Shown here piece after piece: positions 44,017 to 52,818 of a stretch of 64,000 nt of DNA; within the stretch, counting starts at the first letter, position 1, and every line of letters begins with the position of its first letter. A program made the position numbers and the translations under genes. The notes beneath the pieces are model-generated. The model saw nothing but the letters and a program-made list of their open reading frames with translations, had not been told where the DNA came from and made no database searches. The DNA comes from Nocardioides sp. SYSU D00065 (lineage in GTDB: Bacteria > Actinomycetota > Actinomycetes > Propionibacteriales > Nocardioidaceae): contig NZ_JAFMSX010000001.1 of NCBI RefSeq assembly GCF_017916425.1, positions 1,240,001-1,304,000 of the forward strand. The letters are read 5' to 3'.

Positions 44017-45860
44017 GCCTCCACAGCGCGCTGGTCGGTCGCGCTGCACGGCTGATCGGGATCCCGCCGGGCACCGGCGAGCTGCTGGACCTCGACACGC
44101 GTCGCAAGCTCCTGCTCTCCGTCGGGGGCTCCGTGGTCCTGTCCCTGCTGGACGTGCTGGGCGTCCTCGCGATGCTCCCGATGATGCAGTACATCACCGA
44201 CCAGGACCCGGACGCCGGCGCCCTCGGTGCCGTCAACGGGCTGCTGGGCCATCCCGAGGAGGAAGCGCTGGTCGCGGCGCTCGCGCTCATCATCGTCGGC
44301 GCGTTCGTCCTCAAGGACGTCTTCGCGCTGCTGTTCCGGCGGTGGCAGCTCACCTTCATGGCGCGCAACCAGGTCGCCATCCAGGCCCGGCTCCTCGAGG
44401 GCTACCTGGTGGGGCCGTACGCCTGGCACCTGACCAAGAACACCTCGGACAAGCTCTGGACCGTCGGAGCGGCAGTCGGCATGGGATACACCGGGGGGCT
44501 CTCCGCGGCGCTGGCGCTGCTCACCGAGGTGCTCACCATCGCGTTCGTCTTCGCCTCGTTGTTCTTCATCTCGCCCCTCGCCACGGCCGCCGCGCTCGTC
44601 TACTTCGGCATCGCCGGCCTCGTCGTCCAGCGCGGGATCAGGCCGCGGATCCTGCGAGCGAGCCAGCGCAACCTGGAGGCCTCCAAGGCGGTGTCCAAGT
44701 CCTCGCTGCAATCCCTGACCGCGGTCAAGGAGATCAAGCTCCGGCACGCTCAGGACCCCTTCGTGCGGACCTTTGCGAGCGCCAGCGAGGAAGGAGCACG
44801 TGCCAGCGCGACGGCGACGCTGCTCGCCGAGATCCCGAAGTACTTCCTCGAGATCGTCTTCATCGTCGGGGTCGGCCTGCTGGCGGTCGGCGCGGCCGCC
44901 GGCAACACGTCCGGCGACAGCCTCACGCTGCTGGGGATCTTCGTCGCGGCCGGAACCCGCATCCTGCCCAGCGCCGTGCGTCTGATCAACGCCCTCGCGG
45001 GCATCAGGTTCGCGCGCGCCCCGCTCGCCCACGTGGTGTCGGAGAACCGGATGCTCGAGGACGCGCGCAACGCCGAGCTGGCCGCGCGCGTGACCACCAC
45101 CGTCCCCTCCGGGGACGTCGCCGTGCGCGGCCTGACGTTCGCCTACGACGACCAGCCCGACGAGGACGTCCTCCGCGGGGTCGACCTCGACATCCCGAGC
45201 GGCCGCACGGTCGCCCTGGTCGGCTCCAGCGGCGCGGGCAAGTCGACGTTCATCGACATCCTGCTGGGCCTGCACCGGCCGAGGGACGGCTCCATCACGG
45301 CGGGCGGGACCAGCATCTTCGACAACCTCCCCGACTGGCAGCGCCAGCTCGCGGTCGTGCCGCAGGACGTGACGCTCCTCGACGAGACGCTCCGCGCCAA
45401 CATCGCCTTCGACGAGGACCTCGACGAGGGCCGGCTCGCCGAGGCTGTGCACCGTGCGCAGCTCGACGACCTCGTCAGGTCGATGCCGCAGGGACTCGAC
45501 GCCGAGATCGGTGAGCGTGGCGTCCGCCTCTCGGGCGGTCAACGGCAGCGCATCGGCATCGCCCGTGCCCTGTACCGGCGGCCCGCGGTGCTGGTGCTGG
45601 ACGAGGCGACCTCCGCGCTGGACAACGAGACCGAGCGCCGGCTGACCGAGACCATCGAGAGCCTCAAGGGCACGATGACGATCGTCATCGTCGCCCACCG
45701 GCTCTCCACGGTGCGGCACTGCGACCAGCTCGTCTTCATGGCCGACGGGCGAGTCGCGACGGTGGGCACGTTCGACGAGGTCGCCGCCCGGAACGAGCAG
45801 TTCGCCCGCCTCGTCGAGCTCGGCTCCCTCGCGCCCCCCGCGCCCGCGTCCGCGGGGTGA
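44010..45860 (+). CDS. PglK/MsbA-like ABC transporter (putative lipid-linked oligosaccharide flippase)
   Basis: The 616-residue half-size exporter has a permease domain with about six helices (residues 40-330) and an ATPase with GSSGAGKST, LSGGQRQR, LVLDEATSALD and VAHRL, all canonical, so a homodimer is expected. Similarity to PglK and its place among glycosyltransferases suggest it flips the lipid-linked repeat unit. No Wzx-type flippase is seen in the window. GTG 44010 is the likely start; GTG 43989 in the same frame is the alternative. The C-terminus ends in an Ala/Pro tail. Confidence 0.82.
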   Translation: MLSLHSALVGRAARLIGIPPGTGELLDLDTRRKLLLSVGGSVVLSLLDVLGVLAMLPMMQYITDQDPDAGALGAVNGLLGHPEEEALVAALALIIVGAFVLKDVFALLFRRWQLTFMARNQVAIQARLLEGYLVGPYAWHLTKNTSDKLWTVGAAVGMGYTGGLSAALALLTEVLTIAFVFASLFFISPLATAAALVYFGIAGLVVQRGIRPRILRASQRNLEASKAVSKSSLQSLTAVKEIKLRHAQDPFVRTFASASEEGARASATATLLAEIPKYFLEIVFIVGVGLLAVGAAAGNTSGDSLTLLGIFVAAGTRILPSAVRLINALAGIRFARAPLAHVVSENRMLEDARNAELAARVTTTVPSGDVAVRGLTFAYDDQPDEDVLRGVDLDIPSGRTVALVGSSGAGKSTFIDILLGLHRPRDGSITAGGTSIFDNLPDWQRQLAVVPQDVTLLDETLRANIAFDEDLDEGRLAEAVHRAQLDDLVRSMPQGLDAEIGERGVRLSGGQRQRIGIARALYRRPAVLVLDEATSALDNETERRLTETIESLKGTMTIVIVAHRLSTVRHCDQLVFMADGRVATVGTFDEVAARNEQFARLVELGSLAPPAPASAG

Positions 45861-45879
45861 CGGGCGGCGGCCCCGACTC

Positions 45880-46689
45880 TCAGCCGGCTGCCACGACCTC
45901 CCACGAGGGGTCGTGCTGCCACGGAGCCCCGCCGTCGACGTCGCGCACGTGGAAGCTCGGCGCGAGCACGCGGGTCGTCGCTGACCGGGTGCCGGCGATG
46001 TAGGCGCCCCAGTAGGAGAAGGTCGAGTTGCTGAGGACCAGGTTGCTCGCGGACGCCAGCGTGGCCAGGTGATGCACCGGCGTCCCGCGCCTGACGTCGA
46101 CGGGTCCGACCTCGGCCAGCCACGCCAGCTCCACCGCGCACCACGCGGGGTCGTCCGACACCACGACCACGCGCTCGATCCCGCCCGACCCTGCGACCGA
46201 CTCGACAGCGGCGCGCAGGTAGGCCGCGAGGTCGAACCCGTAGCGGTCGCGCAGGTCGGGGTCGTCGTAGTAGTCGCCGCGACGGACGTTCACGGTCAGC
46301 TTCGCCGGGTCGGGCTCGCTCAGCACCCGCGTGAAGGCGTCGGTGAGCAGGCACTGGCGCACGAACGTGCGCAGCTCGTCCCTCGTGAAGTCGGTCCCGA
46401 ACTGTTGGAAGTGCGTCGGCGGCACCGGCAGCAGCCGGTCGGTGCGACCGATCGAGAGCCTCGGGATGCTGAGGTCGGTCACCGCCGGCCAGACAGCGGC
46501 CCAGTCGGCGAAGTGCTCGCTCTCGCGGACGCGGAGCTGCCGACCCTCCTGCTGCGCGCGGTGGGCCTGCAGCCAGAAGTAGAGGAGGTTGCCGACGCGC
46601 GCCGTCATCGGGGTCAGGATGACCGTCCGTCGTCCTCGCCGCAGCTGGGCGGACAGCCACGGGCGAAGGGAGGAGAACGACGGAGGCAC
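45880..46689 (-). CDS. GT11-like (alpha-1,2-fucosyltransferase-type) glycosyltransferase
   Basis: The protein is about 269 residues. The signature LTVNVRRGDYYDDP near residue 133 is the HxRxGDY-type donor motif of GT11/GT-B fucosyltransferases. FGTDFTRDELRTF, VVVVSDDPAWC and LVLSNSTFSYWGAYI follow in the usual order. It may transfer fucose or another 6-deoxyhexose. Starts at 46698 and 46689 (both GTG) are possible. GAGGAG lies too close to the first and 10 nt from the second, hence 46689. Confidence 0.8.
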   Translation of the reverse strand: MPPSFSSLRPWLSAQLRRGRRTVILTPMTARVGNLLYFWLQAHRAQQEGRQLRVRESEHFADWAAVWPAVTDLSIPRLSIGRTDRLLPVPPTHFQQFGTDFTRDELRTFVRQCLLTDAFTRVLSEPDPAKLTVNVRRGDYYDDPDLRDRYGFDLAAYLRAAVESVAGSGGIERVVVVSDDPAWCAVELAWLAEVGPVDVRRGTPVHHLATLASASNLVLSNSTFSYWGAYIAGTRSATTRVLAPSFHVRDVDGGAPWQHDPSWEVVAAG

Positions 46690-46786
46690 CCCCCTCACAC
46701 TCCTCGGCCGACGTGCGTCCGGTGACGGACCGGGACCGGCCCGAGTGTACGCAACCGGGTCGCGCGCGGGCGGGCAGGAGCGTCCC

Positions 46787-46792
46787 TAGGCT
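46787..46792 (+). promoter_or_regulatory. -10 box for leaderless GT2 gene
   Basis: TAGGCT ends 6 nt before GTG 46799 with no Shine-Dalgarno. Confidence 0.5.
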
Positions 46793-46798
46793 GTGGCC

Positions 46799-47668
46799 GT
46801 GACGAAGCCCGTGTGCTCGGTCGTGATCCCGACCTACAACGCCGCGCACCTGATCGGGCAGCAGCTCGAGGCGCTGAGCACCCAGCAGGACGCGCCGCCG
46901 TTCGAGGTCGTCGTCGCCGACAACGGATCGACCGACGACCTGGAGGCCGGCCTCGCGCCCTGGCGGGAGCGGCTGCCCCTCCTGCGACGGGTCGACGCCT
47001 CGCGCGGTCGCGGTGTCTCCGTGGCGCGCAACGTCGGGATCGAGCACGCGTCCACCGACAAGATCCTGGTGTGCGACGCCGACGACCGCGCCTCGCCGAG
47101 CTGGGTGTCGGTCATGGCGCGGGGCCTGGCCGAGCACCCGCTCGTGAGCGGCCCGGTCGAGACGACCCTCCTCTCGGGGCGGTCGGCGGCCTGGGTGCCC
47201 ATCGAGCCGCGGACCACCGGGCTGTTCGAGACGTGGGAGGGCAGGACGTACGGCATCGGCTGCAACCTGGGACTGCGACGCGAGGTGTGGGAGGCGGTCG
47301 GAGGCTTCGACGAGGGGTACCCGGCCGGTGCCGAGGAGATCGACTTCGCGTGGCGGGCGTGGGACCTCGGTCATCGCTTCGCCTACCTGCCCGACGCCCT
47401 GCTCCACTACCGCATACGCACGGACCTGCGCGGCGTGCTGCGGCAGCAGTACAACTCCGGCCGCGGCACCGCGACCCTCTACGCGAGGTTCCGTCCCGCC
47501 GAGGTGGTGCCCAAGTCGGCACCGCGACGCCTGCACCACGAGCTGCTGCTCCTGCGGCAGTACCCCTGGCGCGGGCCAGCCGACGCCCGCCGGAGCTGGC
47601 TGGCGTTGGCGGCGTTCGAGGCGGGGAAGCTGGTCGAGGCGCGGCGCCTGGGTTGCCCGGCACCGTGA
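46799..47668 (+). CDS. GT2-family glycosyltransferase
   Basis: The 289-residue GT-A enzyme has CSVVIPTYNAAHLIGQQLEAL at the start, VVADNGSTDD, the DxD-type VCDADDRASPSW near residue 87, and GGFDEGYPAGAEEIDFAWRAWDLG as acceptor loop. There are no membrane helices. It probably extends the repeat unit. GTG 46799 is chosen for its -10 box 6 nt away rather than the GTG two codons earlier. It is convergent with the methyltransferase-RgpF gene, 10 bp apart. Confidence 0.88.
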   Translation: MTKPVCSVVIPTYNAAHLIGQQLEALSTQQDAPPFEVVVADNGSTDDLEAGLAPWRERLPLLRRVDASRGRGVSVARNVGIEHASTDKILVCDADDRASPSWVSVMARGLAEHPLVSGPVETTLLSGRSAAWVPIEPRTTGLFETWEGRTYGIGCNLGLRREVWEAVGGFDEGYPAGAEEIDFAWRAWDLGHRFAYLPDALLHYRIRTDLRGVLRQQYNSGRGTATLYARFRPAEVVPKSAPRRLHHELLLLRQYPWRGPADARRSWLALAAFEAGKLVEARRLGCPAP

Positions 47669-47678
47669 GGTCCGGGGC

Positions 47679-49352
47679 TCAGCGACCCCGCTGTTCCTCC
47701 GCTGGCGGCTGCAGGCCGACCACGTCGAGGCCCCGGCTCCGCGCCACGTAGCCCATGAGCCGCTCGACGGCATGGGCGGTCGTGGTGTAGGACCCGTCCC
47801 CCTCGTCCTGGAAGTCCGCGGCCGTCATCCGCAGTCCCTTGAGCACCTCGACCAGGCTCCCCCGCATGATGTAGATCGACCCCGACGGAAACCTCAGCCC
47901 ACGCGCCGGGCATCGCACGCGGATGCGTCGTGCCAGGTGGCGGACGGCCCGGCGATCGGTGCCCCACGCGTCGGGGCCGGCGATGCTCCCCTCGTGGCAG
48001 CCCAGACCGCCTCGCCCCCGCGTCACTGACCCGTAGGCGTCGTGGAAGGCGGCGCGCGAGCCGAGCAGGCTCCCGACGAGCTGCTCGCGCCAGCCGTCGC
48101 CGGTCGTCGCGCTCAGCACCGTGGCGACCCCTTGGTGGCTCTTCTTCGTGTGCAGCTTGAGCACCGCGTCGTAACCGTCCAGGAGTCCTGACTGGACGAC
48201 CTGGAGGAACGGCCAGATGTCGCGACCACGGTTCTCGACGTCCAGCACCAGCGTGGACCCGGCGGCGGTCCCCGGCAGGTCGAGCGGTGTGCCGGTCGCG
48301 TTGGTGACGAACAGGTCGTAGGGCACGTCGACCACTCGCAGGCGGTCCAGGAGCTCGGGCACGAGGTCCGGGTAGTAGACGTGCAGCACCACGGCCAGCC
48401 GACCCTTCGACGAGCCGCGCGTCATCCCGCCCTGCCGGGACGGCTGGGATCCGAGCAGCGACGCAGGCGCTCCACGGCGGCGACGCCAGGTCCCGTAGTC
48501 GCACGCGAGGTCGGTCGGGATCCCGAGCCGGAACTTCAGCTCGATCGCCGCCAGATGCCTGCCTCGTCGCCGCAGGGCGAAGATCGGACTGTCCCTGCGA
48601 CGCTGCTCCGCGCCGCTGGAGTCGGCCACGGCGTCGATCTGCTCGACCACTCGTGACTCGACCTCCGGCGGGTCGAGCAACGAGACGGCGCTGGTCGGAC
48701 GCTCGACCCGCCGGGCGACCACCGCCATGTGCAGGTACCGGGCATCACCGATGATGCTGCCCATCGGCCGGAGCCACCGGTAACGGAACTGGCCCAGCAC
48801 ATCGCTCACGCCCTCGATGCGCTCGACCTCGTAGCCGCATCGGTGGAACATCTCGACGATGGATCGGCGCGTGAAGAACCTGACGTGCGTGCGGTCGAGG
48901 GTCCCGGTGTCCTCGTAGTCCCAGCGGCCCCGGGCGAGGTCGACGAGCACGGGGAGGTACTGGATGTTGGGGATCGAGGCGAGCACGCGCCCACCCTGGG
49001 CGAGGTGCTCGTGGCACGCGTAGAGGAGGGCCCAGGGGTCGTAGACGTGCTCCAGCACGTCCATGAAGCACACGAGGTCCAGGTCGGTCCACGATGGTGG
49101 CACCGACTCCGGGTAGAAGCCCTCGACCACCTCGTCGAAGCCGTGGCCCCGAGCGGCGACGCGTGCCTGCTCGGCCACCGACTCGATGCCGACGATCCAG
49201 GCCTCGGGCCCGAGCCGCTCGCGGAGCGTCCGGCCGAAGCCGCCCTTGCCGCAGCCGACGTCAGCGGCCCTGCGGGCATCCGGCGGCACGAAGTCGGCGA
49301 ACTCCTCCCGAGGGTCGTCCAGGTACACGCCCTGCTGCGTCAGGTCCTCCAC
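47679..49352 (-). CDS. SAM methyltransferase fused to rhamnan-synthesis-F-like domain
   Basis: The 557-residue protein is bimodular. Residues 1-215 form a class-I methyltransferase with motif I ADVGCGKGGFGR and LVCFMDVLEHVYDPWALL. After a linker rich in basic residues (about 240-310), residues 315-540 resemble RgpF (rhamnan synthesis protein F), with VVLHVYYPDLVPELLDRL, ENRGRDIWPFL and KLHTKKS. It could methylate and glycosylate the same glycan terminus. GTG 49352 follows GGGAGGGG; a TAGGCT -10 box lies at 49389-49384. Confidence 0.83.
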   Translation of the reverse strand: MEDLTQQGVYLDDPREEFADFVPPDARRAADVGCGKGGFGRTLRERLGPEAWIVGIESVAEQARVAARGHGFDEVVEGFYPESVPPSWTDLDLVCFMDVLEHVYDPWALLYACHEHLAQGGRVLASIPNIQYLPVLVDLARGRWDYEDTGTLDRTHVRFFTRRSIVEMFHRCGYEVERIEGVSDVLGQFRYRWLRPMGSIIGDARYLHMAVVARRVERPTSAVSLLDPPEVESRVVEQIDAVADSSGAEQRRRDSPIFALRRRGRHLAAIELKFRLGIPTDLACDYGTWRRRRGAPASLLGSQPSRQGGMTRGSSKGRLAVVLHVYYPDLVPELLDRLRVVDVPYDLFVTNATGTPLDLPGTAAGSTLVLDVENRGRDIWPFLQVVQSGLLDGYDAVLKLHTKKSHQGVATVLSATTGDGWREQLVGSLLGSRAAFHDAYGSVTRGRGGLGCHEGSIAGPDAWGTDRRAVRHLARRIRVRCPARGLRFPSGSIYIMRGSLVEVLKGLRMTAADFQDEGDGSYTTTAHAVERLMGYVARSRGLDVVGLQPPAEEQRGR

Positions 49353-49482
49353 GAGCCCCTCCCGGGTCCGGCCGGTCCGGCCGAGCCTAGTCTCGCGGGC
49401 CGCTCCTCCTCGCGGTCGAGGGCCGCCCCCCGGCCCGCGGTGTGCACGCTCGCGATCGGGCCCGCACGAACGGGCGGGTCAC

Positions 49483-49488
49483 TAAGGT
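49483..49488 (+). promoter_or_regulatory. -10 box at head of the long + strand polysaccharide operon
   Basis: TAAGGT ends 7 nt before GTG 49496. No Shine-Dalgarno is seen. Genes from here to 60842 mostly overlap or abut, apart from a 63-bp gap before the NeuB gene. Confidence 0.5.
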
Positions 49489-49495
49489 GGCTCTC

Positions 49496-50038
49496 GTGAC
49501 CGTGCTACGACGCCTGGTGGAAGCACCGCCCTCGCTCCGCTGGCACCGGAGCAGCCTTATGTCGCGTCTGCTCTACAAGCGGACGTTCGGCGCCTTCGGC
49601 GATGGGACGGTCATCGTCAGGCCCCACGCCCTGCGGCGCCCGCAACAGATCTTCATCGGCTCCGGCGGGGCGATCTTCGAGGACGTCTGGCTGCAGTGCG
49701 AGAACGACGACAGCCGGATCACGATCGGGGACCGCGCCAACTTCGCCCGGTGTGTGGCCATCAGCTCGACGGACCCGGTGACCCTCGGCGACGACTGCCT
49801 GATGGGCTTCGGCAGCCTGATCACGTCGGGCGACCACGATCGGGTCGACCGGCACCTCACTGGAGCCACCGGACCCGTCACCATCGGCGACTCCGTGTTC
49901 ATCGGACAGGGCGCGATCGTGCTCGGCGGGGTGACCATCGGGGACGGCGCATCGATCGGCGCGAACGCCGTCGTCACCCGCGACGTCGCGGCCGGCGACA
50001 CCGTCGTCGGGATCCCCGCACGTTCAACTCGGACCTGA
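49496..50038 (+). CDS. Hexapeptide-repeat (LbH) acyltransferase
   Basis: The 180-residue protein has a left-handed beta-helix with repeated [IV]-G-x-x motifs: IFIGSGGAIFEDV, ITIGDRANFARCVAI, VTLGDDCLMGFGSLI, VTIGDSVFIGQGAIV and VTIGDGASIGANAVV. The end DVAAGDTVVGIPA is typical of NeuD/WbbJ/CysE-like O- or N-acetyltransferases. The catalytic His is probably in TSGDHDRVD. It likely acetylates a sugar of the glycan. It begins the operon that includes NeuA and NeuB. Confidence 0.85.
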   Translation: MTVLRRLVEAPPSLRWHRSSLMSRLLYKRTFGAFGDGTVIVRPHALRRPQQIFIGSGGAIFEDVWLQCENDDSRITIGDRANFARCVAISSTDPVTLGDDCLMGFGSLITSGDHDRVDRHLTGATGPVTIGDSVFIGQGAIVLGGVTIGDGASIGANAVVTRDVAAGDTVVGIPARSTRT

Positions 50039-50042
50039 CCTG

Positions 50043-51047
50043 ATGAGGGTGCTGCTGGTGAGCCCGGGCTTCCACGGCTACCACCGCGCCGTCTCGGCCG
50101 CCCTCGTCGCCCGCGGGCACGTCGTGTCGACCCACGTGTACGACGACCACGGCGGCGTCGTCGGTCGCACGTGGCACCAGGTCCGCCACCAGCTGCCTCG
50201 CCGTATCGGCGCCGGCTCGCTGCGACGGCTGGCCCGGGAGGAGACGACCGCCGCGGCGACCGTGGTGGAGCGGGCCCGACCGCAGGCGGTCGTCGTGATC
50301 AAGGGGGACACGCTCGGCCTCCGGTTCTGGGAGGCGCTCGCCGGCATCCCCCGGGTCACCTGGCTCTACGACGAGGTCCGGCGCACGCGCTGGACCACCG
50401 ACCGGCTCGCCGCCGCCGGCCCGCTGGCGACGTACTCGGCCCACGACCACGCCGCCTTCACCAGCGCCGGCCTGGGGTCGCGGCACCTTCCCCTCGCCTA
50501 CGACCACCGGCTCCTGCCCTCCCCGACACAGGCCCGCACCGCCACGGTCTCCTTCATCGGCGCGCGCTACCCGGCGCGCGAGCAGGTCCTCACCGGCCTG
50601 CAGGAGCGCGCGGTGCCGGTCCGAGCCTACGGCCGCGACTGGTCCGGGCACCCGGTGGACCGCATCCGGACCTGGCGGGTCGCCACACCACCCGTCCCGG
50701 CCGAGCGCGACCTCCCCCGCGCGGCGGCGTACGACGTGATGGCGGCCTCAGCGGCCACCCTCAACCTGCACGGCGACCAGGACGGCTTCACCATGCGCAC
50801 GTTCGAGGCGGCCGGGGTCGGCGGCGTGCAGGTCATCGACCGCGCCGACGTCGACAGCCTCTACGAGCCCGGCACGGAGGTGGCCACCTGGTCCGACCCC
50901 GACGAGCTGGCCGAGCTGTGCCGGCGTGCGCTCACCGATTCGTCGTGGACGGGTCCGCTGCGGCGAGCCGCCAGGGCCCGGACGCTGGCCGAGCACACCT
51001 TCGACCACCGGGTGGCCGTGCTGGAGGACGCGTGGGACACGGTCTGA
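50043..51047 (+). CDS. CgeB-like GT-B glycosyltransferase
   Basis: The 334-residue protein has a GT-B shape with MRVLLVSPGFHGYHRAVSAAL at the start and VVVIKGDTLGLRFWEAL. A C-terminal region LNLHGDQDGFTMRTFEAAGVGGVQVIDR resembles CgeB/DUF3880-associated glycosyltransferases. It starts 4 bp after the acyltransferase stop. Its 3' end overlaps the next gene by 16 bp. The acceptor and donor are unknown. Confidence 0.78.
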   Translation: MRVLLVSPGFHGYHRAVSAALVARGHVVSTHVYDDHGGVVGRTWHQVRHQLPRRIGAGSLRRLAREETTAAATVVERARPQAVVVIKGDTLGLRFWEALAGIPRVTWLYDEVRRTRWTTDRLAAAGPLATYSAHDHAAFTSAGLGSRHLPLAYDHRLLPSPTQARTATVSFIGARYPAREQVLTGLQERAVPVRAYGRDWSGHPVDRIRTWRVATPPVPAERDLPRAAAYDVMAASAATLNLHGDQDGFTMRTFEAAGVGGVQVIDRADVDSLYEPGTEVATWSDPDELAELCRRALTDSSWTGPLRRAARARTLAEHTFDHRVAVLEDAWDTV

Positions 51048-52078
51048 GGCACCCCGCCGACCTCGTCGCCTGGCGCCGCTGGCACGAGTCGCGGCACCCG
51101 GTCCGTGGCGCCGCCCGAGCTGCTCGCGCCCGGTTGCGACCGCCGGCGGAGGAGGTGCTCGACCTGCTGAGTCCCGGCGACGACGCCGACCTCCTGGTCG
51201 CTGTCGAGGCGACGCACAGCAGCGTCCACCACGCCGTCGTCGCAGCCCTCGATCACCTGGAGCCGGGCCGCACCGCCGTCGTGGCTCCGCACGGCTGGCA
51301 GCCGCCCCACGCGTACGCCGGTCACGGCCGGCGCACGCTCACGGTCGACCAGCTGCCCTGGGCGACCGCGCCGCACGCGGTGCTGGCGGCCGGTCACTAC
51401 ACCGCGATCGGGGCCGCCGCCTTCGCGCTGGCCGAGGACCGCGGTGCGCCGTTCCTCGTGGCCCAGCACGGCGCGCTGACGCCCTTCGCGCCACCCCTGC
51501 CGCGGGCGGCCCACCTGCTCGCGTGGACCGGGGCGGACGGAGCGTTCTGGACGCACGGACGCCAGGACGTCGAGGTGACGGTGACCGGCAGCCAGCTGCT
51601 GTGGGCGGCGGCCACAGCGGGGGCGTCGCCGTCGAGCAGTGGCTCTGCCGCACCGCTGACCTACCTGGGGCAGGGGCACGCCGCGGAGATCCCGCGCGCC
51701 CGGCTGGCCGTCGCCGCCCTCGTCACCTGCCGTGACCACGGCGCCGCCTACCGCCCGCACCCGTCCGAGCGCGACGTGACCTCGCGCGCGGTGCTGGCGG
51801 CGTACCGCCGCGCCGGCATCACCGTCGACACCAGCGCAGTGCCGCTCGTCGAGCTCGAGGCGCCGATCGTCAGCGTGTTCTCCACCGGGGTGCTCGAGGC
51901 CGCCGCACGCGGTCGCGACGCGTGGGTCGACTTCCCGCATCCACCCGCGTGGCTGGGCGAGTTCTGGGAGCGTTATGCCATGCACCGCCTCGGGACCCCG
52001 CCCACGCCCGCGCCCGACCGGCCGACGCACCAGCCGGCTCGCCGGATCGCCGAGGTCCTGACCGAGGCGGCGTCATGA
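51032..52078 (+). CDS. Putative polysialyltransferase/KpsS-like glycan transferase
   Basis: The 348-residue protein has no confident family match. FLVAQHGALTPFAPPLP, VTVTGSQLLWAA, AYRPHPSERDVTSRAVLAAY and IVSVFSTGVLEAAARGRDAWVDFPH resemble the C-terminal HPxE and S/T-rich motifs of polysialyltransferases and CDP-glycerol-type transferases (GT-B). Its position directly before the CMP-sugar synthetase supports transfer of a nonulosonic acid, but this is inference. GTG 51032 follows GGAGG by 4 nt, overlapping the previous gene. The stop overlaps the NeuA-like start (ATGA). Confidence 0.55.
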   Translation: MGHGLRHPADLVAWRRWHESRHPVRGAARAARARLRPPAEEVLDLLSPGDDADLLVAVEATHSSVHHAVVAALDHLEPGRTAVVAPHGWQPPHAYAGHGRRTLTVDQLPWATAPHAVLAAGHYTAIGAAAFALAEDRGAPFLVAQHGALTPFAPPLPRAAHLLAWTGADGAFWTHGRQDVEVTVTGSQLLWAAATAGASPSSSGSAAPLTYLGQGHAAEIPRARLAVAALVTCRDHGAAYRPHPSERDVTSRAVLAAYRRAGITVDTSAVPLVELEAPIVSVFSTGVLEAAARGRDAWVDFPHPPAWLGEFWERYAMHRLGTPPTPAPDRPTHQPARRIAEVLTEAAS

Positions 52079-52755
52079 CGCTGTGCGTGATCCCCGCCCG
52101 TGGCGGCTCCAAGGGCGTGCCCCGCAAGAACCTCCTCGACGTCGGCGGCAAGCCGTTGATCGTGTGGACGATCGAGCAGGCGCTGGCGGTCCCGGAGCTC
52201 GACGTGCTGGTCTCCACCGACGACGAGGAGATCGCTGGCGTCGCCCGGGCCGCCGGGGCGCGCGTGCCGTGGCTGCGGCCCGCCGAGCTCGCGCGGGACA
52301 CCACGCCGACGGAGCCGGTCGTGCGCCATGCCATCGAGCAGGTCACCGCCGAGCGCGGCCGGCCCGACGCGGTGATGCTGCTCCAGGCGACCTCCCCGGT
52401 GCGCCACGACGACACGCTCGGCCGCGCGCTGGCGGAGTTCGCGGACACTGGCGTGGACTCGATGGTCGGCGTCGTCGAGCAGCCGCCGTTCATCTGGCAG
52501 GCCGGCGACCCGCCGCGCGCGGCGTACGACGTCGCGGCGCGCCCGCGGCGCCAGGACCTCACCGACGAGACCCGGCGCTATCGCGAGACCGGCTCGCTCT
52601 ACCTCACCCGCACCGACGTCTACGAGCAGCACGACAACCGACTCGGCGGCCGGATCGGGCTGTTCGTGATGGCCGAGGACGAGGGCGTCGACATCGACAC
52701 CGAGCTCGACGTCGCGCTCGCGGCGCGCTTGCTGACCGCCCCTTCTCCGAGGTGA
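52075..52755 (+). CDS. CMP-nonulosonate (NeuA-type) cytidylyltransferase
   Basis: The 226-residue protein begins LCVIPARGGSKGVPRKNLLDVGGKPLI, the hallmark CTP-binding P-loop of CMP-sialic-acid/CMP-KDO synthetases. It has VLVSTDDEEIAGVARAAGA, LLQATSPVR and DIDTELDVALAA near the end. It activates a nonulosonic acid (sialic, legionaminic or related) with CTP. The exact sugar cannot be assigned. It starts by ATGA overlap with the putative transferase gene. The NeuB-type gene starts 63 bp downstream. Confidence 0.88.
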   Translation: MTLCVIPARGGSKGVPRKNLLDVGGKPLIVWTIEQALAVPELDVLVSTDDEEIAGVARAAGARVPWLRPAELARDTTPTEPVVRHAIEQVTAERGRPDAVMLLQATSPVRHDDTLGRALAEFADTGVDSMVGVVEQPPFIWQAGDPPRAAYDVAARPRRQDLTDETRRYRETGSLYLTRTDVYEQHDNRLGGRIGLFVMAEDEGVDIDTELDVALAARLLTAPSPR

Positions 52756-52778
52756 CCACGCACCCACCCGCGGCTGGC

Positions 52779-52810
52779 TACGGTGTCGTGGAACGTAAAC
52801 AGACGGAAGG
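52779..52810 (+). promoter_or_regulatory. Internal promoter and RBS for NeuB-fusion gene
   Basis: TACGGT (52779-52784) gives a transcript beginning near 52791. GGAAGG (52805-52810) lies 8 nt before the TTG at 52819, which decides the start. Confidence 0.5.
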
Positions 52811-52818
52811 CCACCGCC

